Below, in pieces: positions 37,284 to 45,640 of a DNA stretch of 64,000 nt. Made by a program: the position numbers and the translations under genes. This stretch comes from an uncultured Lachnospiraceae bacterium. Lineage in GTDB: Bacteria > Bacillota > Clostridia > Lachnospirales > Anaerotignaceae. The stretch's first letter is position 1; every line of letters begins with the position of its first letter. Location: contig CALWSU010000007.1 in the NCBI GenBank assembly GCA_944384295.1, positions 1 through 64,000 on the forward strand. Reading direction: 5' to 3'. Below the pieces are notes generated by a model that had not been told where the DNA came from, made no database searches, and saw nothing but the letters and a program-made list of their open reading frames with translations.

Positions 37284-38630
37284 ATGCAAATGAAAACAGA
37301 AAAATGTACTGCGTGGGTGGAACGCGATAAGAAGGTGTTAGCACCTACACAACATCTATCTTACTTCCCGTTAGTCGTAGAAAGCGGCAATGGTTCTTTG
37401 ATCAAAGATTTGGATGGTAATGAATTTATTGATTTTTTAAGCAGTGCTTCTTCTTTAAATCTAGGTATTTGTCACCCAGTTGTAAAAGAAGCTGTAAAAA
37501 ATCAAATGGAAAAATATTCGCAATATACCATTGCTTACACATACAATATCCCTGCAATTGAATATGGGGAAAAATTGGTCAGCACATATCCAGGCGGTAT
37601 TGATGCTAAAATATTATTTGGTAACTGTGGTTCTGATGGTAACGATGCTGCTGTAAAATTTGCCAGAGCATATACTGGTCGTACCAAAATTATTACATTT
37701 ATCAATGGATATCATGGCAATACGTATGGTTCTTCTTCCATGACTACAGTCACAACAAGAATGCGCAAAAAAATGGGGCCATTTTTGCCTGAAATTTATC
37801 CTTTCCCCTTCTTTGCTTCAGATATGGACGATGCAACATGTGAAGCAGAATGTTTGAAAGAAATAGAACGTGCATTTAGTACGTATTTACCAGCAGATGA
37901 CGTTGCAGCTGTTATTATCGAACCTGTCCAAGGTGATGGCGGTTTGATTCCTGCACACCCTATTTTTATGAAAAAACTGTATGATTTATGTCAGAAAAAT
38001 GGTATCTTGTTCATTTCTGAAGAAGTACAGCAGGCATTCTATCGTACTGGAAAAATGTATGGTATCGAACATTACAACATCGTACCTGATGGTATTATAC
38101 TGGGGAAATCCGTTGGCGCTGGCTTAACATTAGGTGCATTTATGGCAAGAAGCGAAATCATGGATTGTCTGCCCGCTCCTGCACATTTGTTTACATTGGG
38201 CGGTAATGCTTTGGCATGTGCTGCGGGTTGTGCTGCTTTTGATTATATGCAAGGCGATGAATTCCAGACAATGTTGAAAAAGAATTGCGAAATCCTGCAA
38301 GAATCTTTTGCAATGTTGAAAGAAAAACATGGTGATATCATTAGTACTACAAATGGTCTTGGCTTATCTTGCGGCATTGGTATTGTGAAAACAGAAAAAG
38401 ATGGTACAAAAGTACCCGACTTAGATGGTACATTCAAAATTCTGTATCGTGCTTATGAAAAAGGTCTTTTGGTAATTTCTGTTGCTGGCAATATACTGCG
38501 TATTCAGCCACCTCTGAATATCGAACATGATTTGTTCCGCAAAGGCTTTGCAATTCTTGATGAAGCAATGTCAGATTACGAAGCTGGTAAAATTTCTGAT
38601 GATGTGCTGGCATTCCAGAATGGCTGGTAA
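37284..38630 (+). CDS. class-III PLP enzyme, amino acid 2-epimerase (isoleucine epimerase)-like
   Basis: Fold-type-I PLP enzyme of 448 residues related to 4-aminobutyrate transaminase. The blocks FGNCGSDGNDAAVKFARAYTG, YHGNTYGSS and PAPAHLFTLGGNALACAA resemble, from memory, lactobacillar isoleucine 2-epimerase more than true transaminases. The Schiff-base lysine is in LGKSVGAGL. The residue that binds the pyridine nitrogen, normally Asp in DEVQ or DEVN, is Glu here (SEEVQQAFYRTGK). AGGAG precedes the ATG at 37284; an ATG six bases later is also possible. It may supply or consume D-amino acids together with the neighbouring transporter and desulfidase. Transaminase activity cannot be excluded. 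Confidence 0.8.
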   Translation: MQMKTEKCTAWVERDKKVLAPTQHLSYFPLVVESGNGSLIKDLDGNEFIDFLSSASSLNLGICHPVVKEAVKNQMEKYSQYTIAYTYNIPAIEYGEKLVSTYPGGIDAKILFGNCGSDGNDAAVKFARAYTGRTKIITFINGYHGNTYGSSSMTTVTTRMRKKMGPFLPEIYPFPFFASDMDDATCEAECLKEIERAFSTYLPADDVAAVIIEPVQGDGGLIPAHPIFMKKLYDLCQKNGILFISEEVQQAFYRTGKMYGIEHYNIVPDGIILGKSVGAGLTLGAFMARSEIMDCLPAPAHLFTLGGNALACAAGCAAFDYMQGDEFQTMLKKNCEILQESFAMLKEKHGDIISTTNGLGLSCGIGIVKTEKDGTKVPDLDGTFKILYRAYEKGLLVISVAGNILRIQPPLNIEHDLFRKGFAILDEAMSDYEAGKISDDVLAFQNGW

Positions 38631-38663
38631 ATCGATTTTTGTTATCTAATTTTTGATAAAACT

Positions 38664-38711
38664 AAAACCACTATTTGTTTATAACTAGTTATTTACAAAT
38701 AGTGGTTTTTT
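38664..38711. terminator. bidirectional terminator between the epimerase-like and cyuA genes
   Basis: A perfect 15-bp stem (38664-38678 with 38695-38709), flanked by A on the left and T on the right. Confidence 0.9.
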
Positions 38712-38752
38712 ATTATTTGTTTGATTGTAATGTTATCATTGCATTACAAAGT

Positions 38753-40033
38753 TTATTTTTTATTCTGCATAATTTCAATTACTTTCATATCCACATCTGA
38801 TAAACCTTCATGAGAAAGTTTTGTCAGATTTTTTGTTGTGTCTTCTACTGCAGTACTGATAATACCATCGGTAGCACCAATGATACTGCCGTCCATTGCA
38901 TACAAGGCAGCATATACTGCTTCCCCAGCACAGATAGAAAGTTTCAATGCACAACCGCCTTTGGCACCGTCACAGAAGATACCTGCAACACCACCCATCA
39001 TATTTTGTACAGCCCCGCTGATTTGTTCTAAATTACCGCCCATCATGTATGTCATTGCAGCAGCAGAACCAGCACCAGCTAAAGTTGCACCACAAATTGG
39101 AGAAAGTCTGCCTACATACTTTTTCATATACATAATGCATAACATACCTAAAAATTCTGCACGCAACATAGTTTCTTCAGAAACTTTCAAATGTTTTGCA
39201 GCTACAGCAGTTGGTACCATGGTTTCGATTCCTTGGTTTCCGCTGCCTAAATATGTCATGACAGAACCATCTCCACCACTCATACGAAAATCACAAGCAG
39301 CAGCAGTTGTCAATTTTACATCGGTTACCATGTCATTTGACAAAGTGCCATTTTGCATCATTTTTTGCATTGCGGGTCCAATTCCTAAAGCATATTTTTT
39401 TTCTAAACCACGTTTTGCAATTTCTAAATTCATATCAACGCCCTCTTTGATAAAGGACAATTCTTTTACATCTACGGATTGCGCTGCTTCCAGAAAATCA
39501 GCAAAAGTATATTTTGTAATATCAAATGAGCCATCGTCTTTTACTTCTTCTGTCTTTTGTCTTTTGTCGACCATTACTTTACCATCTTTTTCTGCATATA
39601 CTAAATTATCATGTGCATCAATGGTAATGGTTTGTGCACGTTCATGGTCATTTGTTGCAACACAATCAATATAAAATTGGCTGCTTTTTTGTACAGTTAC
39701 ATGTACAAAGCCTTCTGCAACTAATTTTTGCCCTTTTTCTACATGTTCTGGCAATATGTCAGCAAAAATTTCCATTGTATTATCTGGTTTTGCCAATAAG
39801 CAACCCAGTACACAAGAAAGTTCAATCCCATTTGTACCTGCGTTTGGAATTTGTACACTATATGCATTTTTAAATATATTGGAACTGATAACCATTTCTA
39901 AATGTGTTGCTGGAGCTGTCAGCATAGCACAGGCTCTGGAAACTGCCAAACCAATGGCAACAGGTTCCGTACAACCCATACTAGGTTTCATTTCACTTTT
40001 GATTGCGGCTAATGCTTGTTCGATATTTAACAT
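38753..40033 (-). CDS. cyuA: CyuA/UPF0597-family L-cysteine desulfidase-like enzyme
   Basis: Iron-sulfur enzyme related to the serine dehydratase alpha chain; characterised members break cysteine into pyruvate, ammonia and sulfide. The MGCTEPVAI motif near the N terminus and the C-terminal cysteines (SPICGATLAGAG, FCDGAKGGCALKLSICAGEA) are the likely cluster ligands. The 426-residue length is standard. AAAGGAGG before the ATG at 40033 decides the start. A sigma-54 promoter lies at 40080-40096 and the adjacent activator gene is transcribed in the same direction, so expression should depend on sigma-54, as described for the cysteine desulfidase of Clostridioides difficile. Confidence 0.88.
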   Translation of the reverse strand: MLNIEQALAAIKSEMKPSMGCTEPVAIGLAVSRACAMLTAPATHLEMVISSNIFKNAYSVQIPNAGTNGIELSCVLGCLLAKPDNTMEIFADILPEHVEKGQKLVAEGFVHVTVQKSSQFYIDCVATNDHERAQTITIDAHDNLVYAEKDGKVMVDKRQKTEEVKDDGSFDITKYTFADFLEAAQSVDVKELSFIKEGVDMNLEIAKRGLEKKYALGIGPAMQKMMQNGTLSNDMVTDVKLTTAAACDFRMSGGDGSVMTYLGSGNQGIETMVPTAVAAKHLKVSEETMLRAEFLGMLCIMYMKKYVGRLSPICGATLAGAGSAAAMTYMMGGNLEQISGAVQNMMGGVAGIFCDGAKGGCALKLSICAGEAVYAALYAMDGSIIGATDGIISTAVEDTTKNLTKLSHEGLSDVDMKVIEIMQNKK

Positions 40034-40079
40034 GATAAAATCCTCCTTTATATTGTCCGTTTGTTTTATCCAAATATTA

Positions 40080-40096
40080 AGCAAGTTCTATGCCAA
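40080..40096 (-). promoter_or_regulatory. sigma-54 (-24/-12) promoter of cyuA
   Basis: On the minus strand the sequence reads TTGGCATAGAACTTGCT: TGGCAT, five bases, TTGCT, with GG and GC at the correct distance. It is 47 bases before the start codon. It matches the sigma-54 consensus at all key positions except C to T after TGGCA. Confidence 0.8.
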
Positions 40097-40112
40097 AAAT
40101 TCTTTTTTTCAC

Positions 40113-40163
40113 AAAAAAATAAAAAAAGTGCGAAAAATCCGAATTTATCAGGGATTTTCGCAC
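40113..40163 (-). terminator. terminator of the sigma-54 activator gene
   Basis: A 12-bp stem with one bulged A (40128-40140 with 40152-40163) followed on the minus strand by two long T runs. It lies between the activating palindromes and the cyuA promoter. Confidence 0.85.
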
Positions 40164-40211
40164 AAGATAAGGAATCATAAAATTCATTTTCCATTTTGTA
40201 TATCTTTCTTA

Positions 40212-40455
40212 TTTCTCAATTTTGAGAATTATTTATTTCTTAATTTTCCTCACAAGAAACTTTAGGATTCTGATTTACTTGATTTCAACAAAATAGAACA
40301 GATTTTTTTCCATATCATCATTTTTTGTCAAATAAAATTGCAAAAAATGAAATCAAAAATTTCTTGTGATGAAAATAAAATGATTTTGGTATATAAAAAC
40401 AAGATGCCAAAAATGTATTTCTCATTTTTGATTCATTTTTCTCAATAATGAGAAA
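40212..40455 (-). promoter_or_regulatory. upstream activating sequences for the sigma-54 activator
   Basis: Two palindromes of the form TTTCTCA-N4-TGAGAAW lie at 40212-40229 and 40438-40455, and a half-matching third copy at 40418-40434 (TTTCTCA, then TGATTCA). They are 115 to 375 bases upstream of the -24/-12 promoter, the usual place for sites bound by Fis-type HTH activators. The 431-base gap 40034-40464 contains no gene. Confidence 0.6.
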
Positions 40456-40464
40456 TTCTTGTTT

Positions 40465-41886
40465 TCATAAACCATATTTTTTGAGTTTGCGATATAAGGT
40501 AGCTTGGCTAATTTGCAACAAATCTGCGATATTTTGTTTTTCTTCTAATGTTGCGCCTGATTTTAACATACGAGAAAGTAATCTTTTTTCATAATCTCCT
40601 AGCATTTCTTCTAAAGAACGGTTTTTATTTGCTGTTTGCGCATGTAACATAATGTGTTCTGGAAGATCTGAAATCGTGATACATTGTCCTTCTGTAATAT
40701 TTGCAAGATATTCCACAATATTTTTGAGTTCTCGAACATTGCCAGGCCAATGATATGCTACCATTGCTTGCAATGCTTCGGGTGTAATTTCCTGTAAGTT
40801 TTTACATAATTTTTGATTATAGTATTGCATATAGTATGTAATCAGAGCTGGAATATCATCTTTACGCATACGCAAAGGAGGTAAAGTAATCGGTATGATA
40901 TTTAGTCGATAATACAAATCTTCACGGAATTTTCCTTCTGCCACCATTTGCTCAATATTTTGATGTGTTGCACAAATGACACGAATATCTATAGGGATTG
41001 GTTTTCTGCCACCAATACGTTCTACCTGCTTTTCTTGTAAAACACGCAAAAGTTTTGTTTGCACATGTAAAGGCATATCTCCAATTTCATCTAAAAAAAT
41101 GGTACTTTTATCTGCTAACTCAAATTTGCCAACACTTCCATGCTTTTTGGCACCAGTAAAAGCTCCTTCTTCATACCCGAATAATTCACTTTCTACCAGA
41201 TGTTCGGGTATTGCCGCACAGTTAATAGAAATCATTAGTTTTTCACGACGTGGACTCAAATCATGTATCATTTTTGCCATAATTTCTTTCCCCGTTCCGC
41301 TTTCTCCACGCAAAAAAACGGTAGAATCTGATGCAGCTACTTTTCTACCAATCCGTAAAGCTTCTTGCATTTTGGGGCTATTTCCCACAAATGACCATAC
41401 ATTTTCTGCAGTATGCACTACTTTGAGTTGTTCCTCCAAACGTTCTTTTGCTTGTTCGGTGTATAACTTGCTCTCTAATAACATACTCATATATTTGAGA
41501 AATTCTTCTAGTTTTTCTTTATTTTCCAAAAGATTTTTACGTTGTTTTTCTTCAAAAGCAACAATAGATATGATTCCTACTACGATTTGTTTTTGAAAAA
41601 TAGGATATGCTAAGTTGGCCAATTCTTGACATTGGGCACGTTTTTCACATTCTGCACAATTGGGGTCATTATTGACATCTCGTATGATTCCACTGGAACC
41701 AGTATGCAGAATGGTTTCAAAAAAATTGGCATGAGATACCGTATTGCCTATGTCATTTAAATAATTTCCTGTTCCAGCAACACGAATCAATTCTTGGTCT
41801 ACCACAGTAACATCTGCTTCTAAAATAGAAGCAATTGCTTGTACATAGGCTTGTATAAATGTTTGTATTTTCATCAATGCTGTCAT
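40465..41886 (-). CDS. sigma-54-dependent transcriptional activator
   Basis: Residues 1-160 form a sensor domain containing a cysteine cluster (Cys77, Cys80, Cys86 in CAECEKRAQC). The AAA+ domain follows with Walker A GESGTGKE at 194-201, the sigma-54 contact loop GAFTGAKK and the Walker B FLDEIGDMP. A Fis-type helix-turn-helix (NIADLLQISQATLYRKLKKYGL in two helices) ends the protein. GGAGATAG before the ATG at 41886 decides the start. It is immediately upstream of cyuA on the same strand and is the natural candidate to activate it, in parallel with the CdsR-CdsB pair of C. difficile (comparison from memory). Effector unknown; cysteine or redox state is plausible. Confidence 0.9.
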   Translation of the reverse strand: MTALMKIQTFIQAYVQAIASILEADVTVVDQELIRVAGTGNYLNDIGNTVSHANFFETILHTGSSGIIRDVNNDPNCAECEKRAQCQELANLAYPIFQKQIVVGIISIVAFEEKQRKNLLENKEKLEEFLKYMSMLLESKLYTEQAKERLEEQLKVVHTAENVWSFVGNSPKMQEALRIGRKVAASDSTVFLRGESGTGKEIMAKMIHDLSPRREKLMISINCAAIPEHLVESELFGYEEGAFTGAKKHGSVGKFELADKSTIFLDEIGDMPLHVQTKLLRVLQEKQVERIGGRKPIPIDIRVICATHQNIEQMVAEGKFREDLYYRLNIIPITLPPLRMRKDDIPALITYYMQYYNQKLCKNLQEITPEALQAMVAYHWPGNVRELKNIVEYLANITEGQCITISDLPEHIMLHAQTANKNRSLEEMLGDYEKRLLSRMLKSGATLEEKQNIADLLQISQATLYRKLKKYGL

Positions 41887-41944
41887 AATATGCCCTATCT
41901 CCTTCCCATTTTTAAAATCATAGTATATGGAAAACATGATTTAT

Positions 41945-41982
41945 AAAAAATGCATAACTGCAATCAAACAAGCAGTTATGCA
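41945..41982 (-). terminator. terminator after the cyclase-family gene
   Basis: A perfect 11-bp stem (41951-41961 with 41972-41982) followed on the minus strand by six T residues, separating the cyclase-family gene from the activator gene. Confidence 0.85.
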
Positions 41983-42024
41983 TTTTCAGACAATATCACT
42001 ATTTCTTTGCCTAACTATAAAATC

Positions 42025-42756
42025 TTAATTTTTTGGACAAATCGCAATACATCTTGCTGTAAATCCAGAGGCATTTTTTGCTTTGGGGAATCCACAGAAA
42101 ATCAAAGAACCAACTGCTGGTACTTCAGACAAATTATTCATTAATTCGATTTGATAGATATCTTTTTCTAATACATACGTTTCGCATAAGAATCCTTTTT
42201 CTTTTGCGTTACGAGCGGAATCGGTATCAGATGTTTCATGACCAATCGCTGCCACTTTTCTTGTTTCTATGATATATTGCAACGCTTCCATGCTCCAACC
42301 TGGATAATGACGGTCCCCTTCTGCATCATAATTATTGATGTCTTCTCTATTAGACCAATCGCTTCTTGCTGCAAAAAAACAGCCTTCTGGAATTTCTCCA
42401 TATTCTTTTTCCCATGCTTGAATATCTGCAAGAGATATTGTATAATCTGCATCTGCTGCAACTTGTTTTGATACATCAATCACACAAAGCGGCAAAATCA
42501 TTTCTTCTACACGCAAATCCTGCAATTCTCTCCCATCTGGAATGAAGTGCACAGGTGCATCGACATGGGTACCATATTGGCTTACCAACTGGAATTGATG
42601 AGTACGGAACCCTACAGGATAATCAAACAAACGACTGATTTCCATTTCTGGGAAACCGTGCCAATGTGGTGTTTGTGGAGATAATTCATGTGTCAAGTCT
42701 ACAAACTTATAATTTTGTTTCCAATCTGCGTATTGTTCCCATAATTTTTTATCCAT
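42025..42756 (-). CDS. cyclase-family (kynurenine formamidase-like) metal hydrolase
   Basis: A 243-residue member of the cyclase/KynB amidohydrolase family. The metal-binding motif is in QYGTHVDAPVHF, after the DLTHELSPQTPHWHG block that starts the fold; GHETSDTDSA and a C-terminal SGFTARCIA follow. Characterised relatives hydrolyse N-formylkynurenine, isatin or related cyclic amides. GAAAGGAAG before the ATG at 42756 sets the start. It lies next to a TetR regulator on the same strand, which may control it, and one gene away from a tryptophan synthase beta gene, a weak hint of tryptophan-derived substrates. Confidence 0.8.
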   Translation of the reverse strand: MDKKLWEQYADWKQNYKFVDLTHELSPQTPHWHGFPEMEISRLFDYPVGFRTHQFQLVSQYGTHVDAPVHFIPDGRELQDLRVEEMILPLCVIDVSKQVAADADYTISLADIQAWEKEYGEIPEGCFFAARSDWSNREDINNYDAEGDRHYPGWSMEALQYIIETRKVAAIGHETSDTDSARNAKEKGFLCETYVLEKDIYQIELMNNLSEVPAVGSLIFCGFPKAKNASGFTARCIAICPKN

Positions 42757-42906
42757 TTGCTTCTTCCTTTCTGTTATATTACACATATGTTAACAAAAAT
42801 ATTTAGACAAGTATCTTTATGTATTATATTCCCTATAGAATACAAATCTCCTTTTTGTAATGTCATTTTTCTTTGCATAAATTGCTTTTATATGATTTTT
42901 ACTAGT

Positions 42907-43524
42907 TTAAGATTGTTTTGCACCATAAAGTTGTATGATGCCTTTTACAAAAATACGAGATTCTTTTTCACTTGTTTGTACATAATCAAAATCAGCATTG
43001 GCATTGCACCAATAATAGTCTAAACCTTGTATGAATATTACAATACATTCGGTATAAAATGCAATATCATATTTTTTGGAAAGTTCTCCCGTTTCATATC
43101 CTTTTTCGATAATTTTTTGCAATGCTTGGTAAATTGCACGTTTTTCTACAGTCAAAAATTTATTGGTTTCTGTCAAATTATGTCCTAACAATGCATTTAA
43201 TATTTTATCCCCGATTTTTTGTATTTCTGTATTGGCAAACGTTAAATAACCAACCAATTGTTCTTCAAAGGTGGATAATTCTTTCACTTTTTCATATGCA
43301 TCGTTTGCAATCTCGTCATACATTTGGATGGTATGATAGATTAAATCTTGTTTGGATTTAAAATATAAATAAAATGTGCCTTTTGCTGTATTTGCTTTTT
43401 GCACAATATCTTCAATCGAAACATTTTCGTAACCCTTATTTTGAATCAATTCTATGGCAGATTGATATATTTTTCGTTTGGTTGCTTGTGCTTGTTCTTT
43501 TCTTGTCAACTTTTTTTCCATCAT
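42907..43524 (-). CDS. TetR-family transcriptional regulator
   Basis: Residues 12-58 are a TetR helix-turn-helix (RKIYQSAIELIQNKGYE, VSIEDIVQKANTAKGTFYLYF). The C-terminal ligand domain is helical with no further recognisable features. 205 residues. The start at 43524 has AGGTGAA close by; a second ATG three bases later is equally possible. Its own promoter overlaps a palindromic site at 43578-43593, pointing to autoregulation. The cyclase-family gene 150 bases downstream on the same strand is the nearest possible target. Confidence 0.88.
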   Translation of the reverse strand: MMEKKLTRKEQAQATKRKIYQSAIELIQNKGYENVSIEDIVQKANTAKGTFYLYFKSKQDLIYHTIQMYDEIANDAYEKVKELSTFEEQLVGYLTFANTEIQKIGDKILNALLGHNLTETNKFLTVEKRAIYQALQKIIEKGYETGELSKKYDIAFYTECIVIFIQGLDYYWCNANADFDYVQTSEKESRIFVKGIIQLYGAKQS

Positions 43525-43577
43525 TTCACCTCAGTCGATGCAGTTATGATTGGTAAATTCTTCTTTTTATTAAGCTT

Positions 43578-43644
43578 ATCATATCATATGGATAACTTTT
43601 GTTCAATAAACATTCTATATTCTGTGACAAGAATATCATATGAT
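43578..43644 (-). promoter_or_regulatory. TetR gene promoter with palindromic candidate operators
   Basis: On the minus strand TTGAAC (43606-43601) and TATGAT (43583-43578) are 17 bases apart. ATCATATG sits at 43583-43590, in the spacer, within a TTATC...GATAA repeat, and the perfect palindrome ATCATATGAT at 43635-43644. Confidence 0.55.
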
Positions 43645-43701
43645 TTGACATAATAAATTTGATTTCGGTATATATTGGTTCAGAAAACATGACAATAAGT
43701 A

Positions 43702-43730
43702 TTGACAGAGTGCATAACGTATGCTATGAT
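43702..43730 (+). promoter_or_regulatory. promoter of the T-box/trpB transcript
   Basis: TTGACA at 43702-43707 and TATGAT at 43725-43730 are 17 bases apart; the transcript would begin near 43737, just ahead of the T-box stem I. Confidence 0.75.
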
Positions 43731-43736
43731 ATGCAA

Positions 43737-44019
43737 AACCATTGAGGAAGAGTAAGTATGTATCTTCAGTTTTTCTACAGAGAGTCGCTGATGGTGGAAA
43801 TGCGATGTAAACTAGATTACAGAATGGGCTTCTGAGGGCAATCAGAAAAAAACAATTTATGTTTGGAGTATGTGCGACGGAGTATGACTCTCCGTAATCA
43901 AAAGTCTGCATATGATAGTATGCGCAGAGTGGGCGTAATGTACGTCAAGCCGGGTGGCACCGCAGGAAATCATATCCTGTCCCAGCAGATCAAAAATGTA
44001 TCTGGGATAGGATTTTTTT
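43737..44019 (+). promoter_or_regulatory. T-box leader, tRNA-Trp specific
   Basis: The antiterminator T-box sequence GGGTGGCACCGC is at 43952-43963; its TGGC bulge can pair with the GCCA end of tRNA-Trp. The specifier is read as TGG at 43825-43827, in the 3' side of stem I just before the GGGCTTCTGAG segment. The terminator is a stem of about twelve pairs (43974-43985 with 44002-44013) followed by seven T residues. Uncharged tRNA-Trp would allow expression of the trpB gene. Confidence 0.9.
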
Positions 44020-44053
44020 ATTTCTGTCCCAATAGACGAAAGGAGAATGTACT

Positions 44054-45424
44054 ATGACAGAAAAGAAAATCCCTTACAAAATCTATTTGGAAGAATGTGA
44101 AATGCCACAAGTATGGTATAACTTACGTGCAGATATGCAAAATAAACCTGCTCCCCTACTTGATCCACAGACCAAACAGCCTATGACTGTGAAAGAATTG
44201 TCTAATGTTTTTTGTGAAGAATTGGCAAAACAGGAATTAGACGATCAAACACGTTTTATTCCCATTCCACAAGAAATACAAGAATTTTATAAAATGTTTC
44301 GTCCATCACCCTTGATGCGTGCATATCGTTTGGAAGAAAAATTGCAAACTCCAGCAAAGATATATTATAAATTTGAAGGAAATAATACAAGCGGTAGTCA
44401 TAAACTCAATTCTGCTTTGGCACAAGCATATTATGCAAAACAACAAGGCTTAAAAGGTGTAACAACAGAAACAGGTGCTGGACAATGGGGCACTGCACTT
44501 TCTATGGCGTGTTCTTATTTTGATTTAGATTGTAAAGTATATATGGTAAAAGTGTCTTATGAACAAAAACCTTTTCGACGTGAAGTGATGCGTACGTATG
44601 GTGCTTCTGTAGTACCTTCCCCTTCTACCGAAACAGAAGTTGGTAGAAAAATATTGGCAGAACACCCTGGTACTACAGGCAGTCTGGGATGTGCTATTTC
44701 AGAAGCTGTTGAAAAAGCAGTCACAACGGAAGGATATCGTTATGTGTTGGGCAGTGTATTAAATCAAGTATTATTGCATCAATCTATTATTGGACTAGAA
44801 ACCAAGGCTGCTTTGGATAAATATGGTATCAAAGCAGATATTATTATTGGTTGTGCTGGCGGCGGTTCTAATTTGGGTGGGCTGATTGCACCTTTTATGG
44901 GAGAAAAGTTACGCAAAGAAGCCGATTATCGTATTATCGCTGTGGAACCTGCTTCTTGCCCAAGTTTCACAAGAGGGATTTATGCATATGATTATTGTGA
45001 TACTGGTAAGGTCTGCCCGCTTTCCAAAATGTATACTTTAGGCAGTGGTTTTATTCCTGCACCAAATCATGCGGGTGGCTTACGCTATCATGGTATGAGT
45101 TCTACACTTTCTCAATTGTATCATGATGGATATATGGAAGCAGTTGCTGTGCCACAAACTACAATTTTTGAATCAGCAGAATTATTCTGTCGTACAGAAG
45201 GCATTTTACCTGCGCCAGAAAGCAGCCATGCCATTCATGTTGCAATACAGGAAGCGTTGAAATGCAAAGAACAAAACGATGCAAAGACGATTGTATTTGG
45301 TTTGACTGGTACAGGATATTTTGATATGTACGCATATGAAAAATTCCATAATGGCAAAATGGAGGACTATATTCCGACAGAAGAAGAATTGCAAGCTTCT
45401 TTTGCAAAAATACCCAAAATATAA
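44054..45424 (+). CDS. trpB: tryptophan synthase beta chain-like protein, TrpB2 type
   Basis: PLP enzyme that joins indole and serine to make tryptophan. The cofactor lysine is in NNTSGSHKLNSALAQA, followed by the TETGAGQWGTA loop and the phosphate-binding GCAGGGSNLGG. The long N-terminal extension (EECEMPQVWYNLRADM) and the 456-residue length identify TrpB2, which does not need the alpha subunit. AAAGGAGAA sets the start. A UGG-specifier T-box directly controls it. No other trp gene is in the window, so it may salvage indole or serve a pathway encoded elsewhere. Confidence 0.93.
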   Translation: MTEKKIPYKIYLEECEMPQVWYNLRADMQNKPAPLLDPQTKQPMTVKELSNVFCEELAKQELDDQTRFIPIPQEIQEFYKMFRPSPLMRAYRLEEKLQTPAKIYYKFEGNNTSGSHKLNSALAQAYYAKQQGLKGVTTETGAGQWGTALSMACSYFDLDCKVYMVKVSYEQKPFRREVMRTYGASVVPSPSTETEVGRKILAEHPGTTGSLGCAISEAVEKAVTTEGYRYVLGSVLNQVLLHQSIIGLETKAALDKYGIKADIIIGCAGGGSNLGGLIAPFMGEKLRKEADYRIIAVEPASCPSFTRGIYAYDYCDTGKVCPLSKMYTLGSGFIPAPNHAGGLRYHGMSSTLSQLYHDGYMEAVAVPQTTIFESAELFCRTEGILPAPESSHAIHVAIQEALKCKEQNDAKTIVFGLTGTGYFDMYAYEKFHNGKMEDYIPTEEELQASFAKIPKI

Positions 45425-45482
45425 GCAAAGCATTAGATTTTTTGAAAATATTATGATGATGCCAAGAAGCAAAAAGAATTTC

Positions 45483-45511
45483 TTTACATACTTCTTTTGA
45501 TGTGATATAAT
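45483..45511 (+). promoter_or_regulatory. promoter of the MATE leader transcript
   Basis: TTTACA at 45483-45488 and TATAAT at 45506-45511 are exactly 17 bases apart. Confidence 0.7.
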
Positions 45512-45539
45512 CCATTACATCATCGGAGGGTAAATAACC

Positions 45540-45566
45540 ATGTATGTTATGAGCTGGATAAGATGA
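45540..45566 (+). CDS. putative eight-residue leader peptide MYVMSWIR
   Basis: A short frame with a strong ribosome binding site: GGAGGG at 45525-45530, nine bases before the ATG. It encodes MYVMSWIR and stops at TGA 45564-45566. Its last codons lie inside the left arm of the terminator at 45552-45602, so a ribosome held on this frame would keep the terminator open. This is the layout of ribosome-mediated attenuators of antibiotic-resistance genes. Translation is inferred from the site and the geometry only. Confidence 0.55.
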   Translation: MYVMSWIR

Positions 45567-45602
45567 CAGGTGAAATTCCTGTTTTCTTATCCAGCTTTTT
45601 TA
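45552..45602 (+). terminator. attenuator terminator in the MATE leader
   Basis: A perfect 12-bp stem (45552-45563 with 45585-45596), an inner ACAGG/CCTGT helix and a T-run ending at 45602. It stands between the promoter and the MATE gene and overlaps the leader frame. Confidence 0.8.
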
Positions 45603-45640
45603 CAATAAAAATTTGTAAAACAAGAAAGGAATGTTTTTCC

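Noticed and set aside
40212..40455. CRISPR-like repeat array
   Set aside because: Only two full and one partial palindrome occur with irregular spacing, which fits activator sites and not a repeat-spacer array.
43863..44057. 64-codon plus-strand frame inside the T-box leader
   Set aside because: It covers conserved T-box and terminator sequences, which explain it fully as RNA structure.
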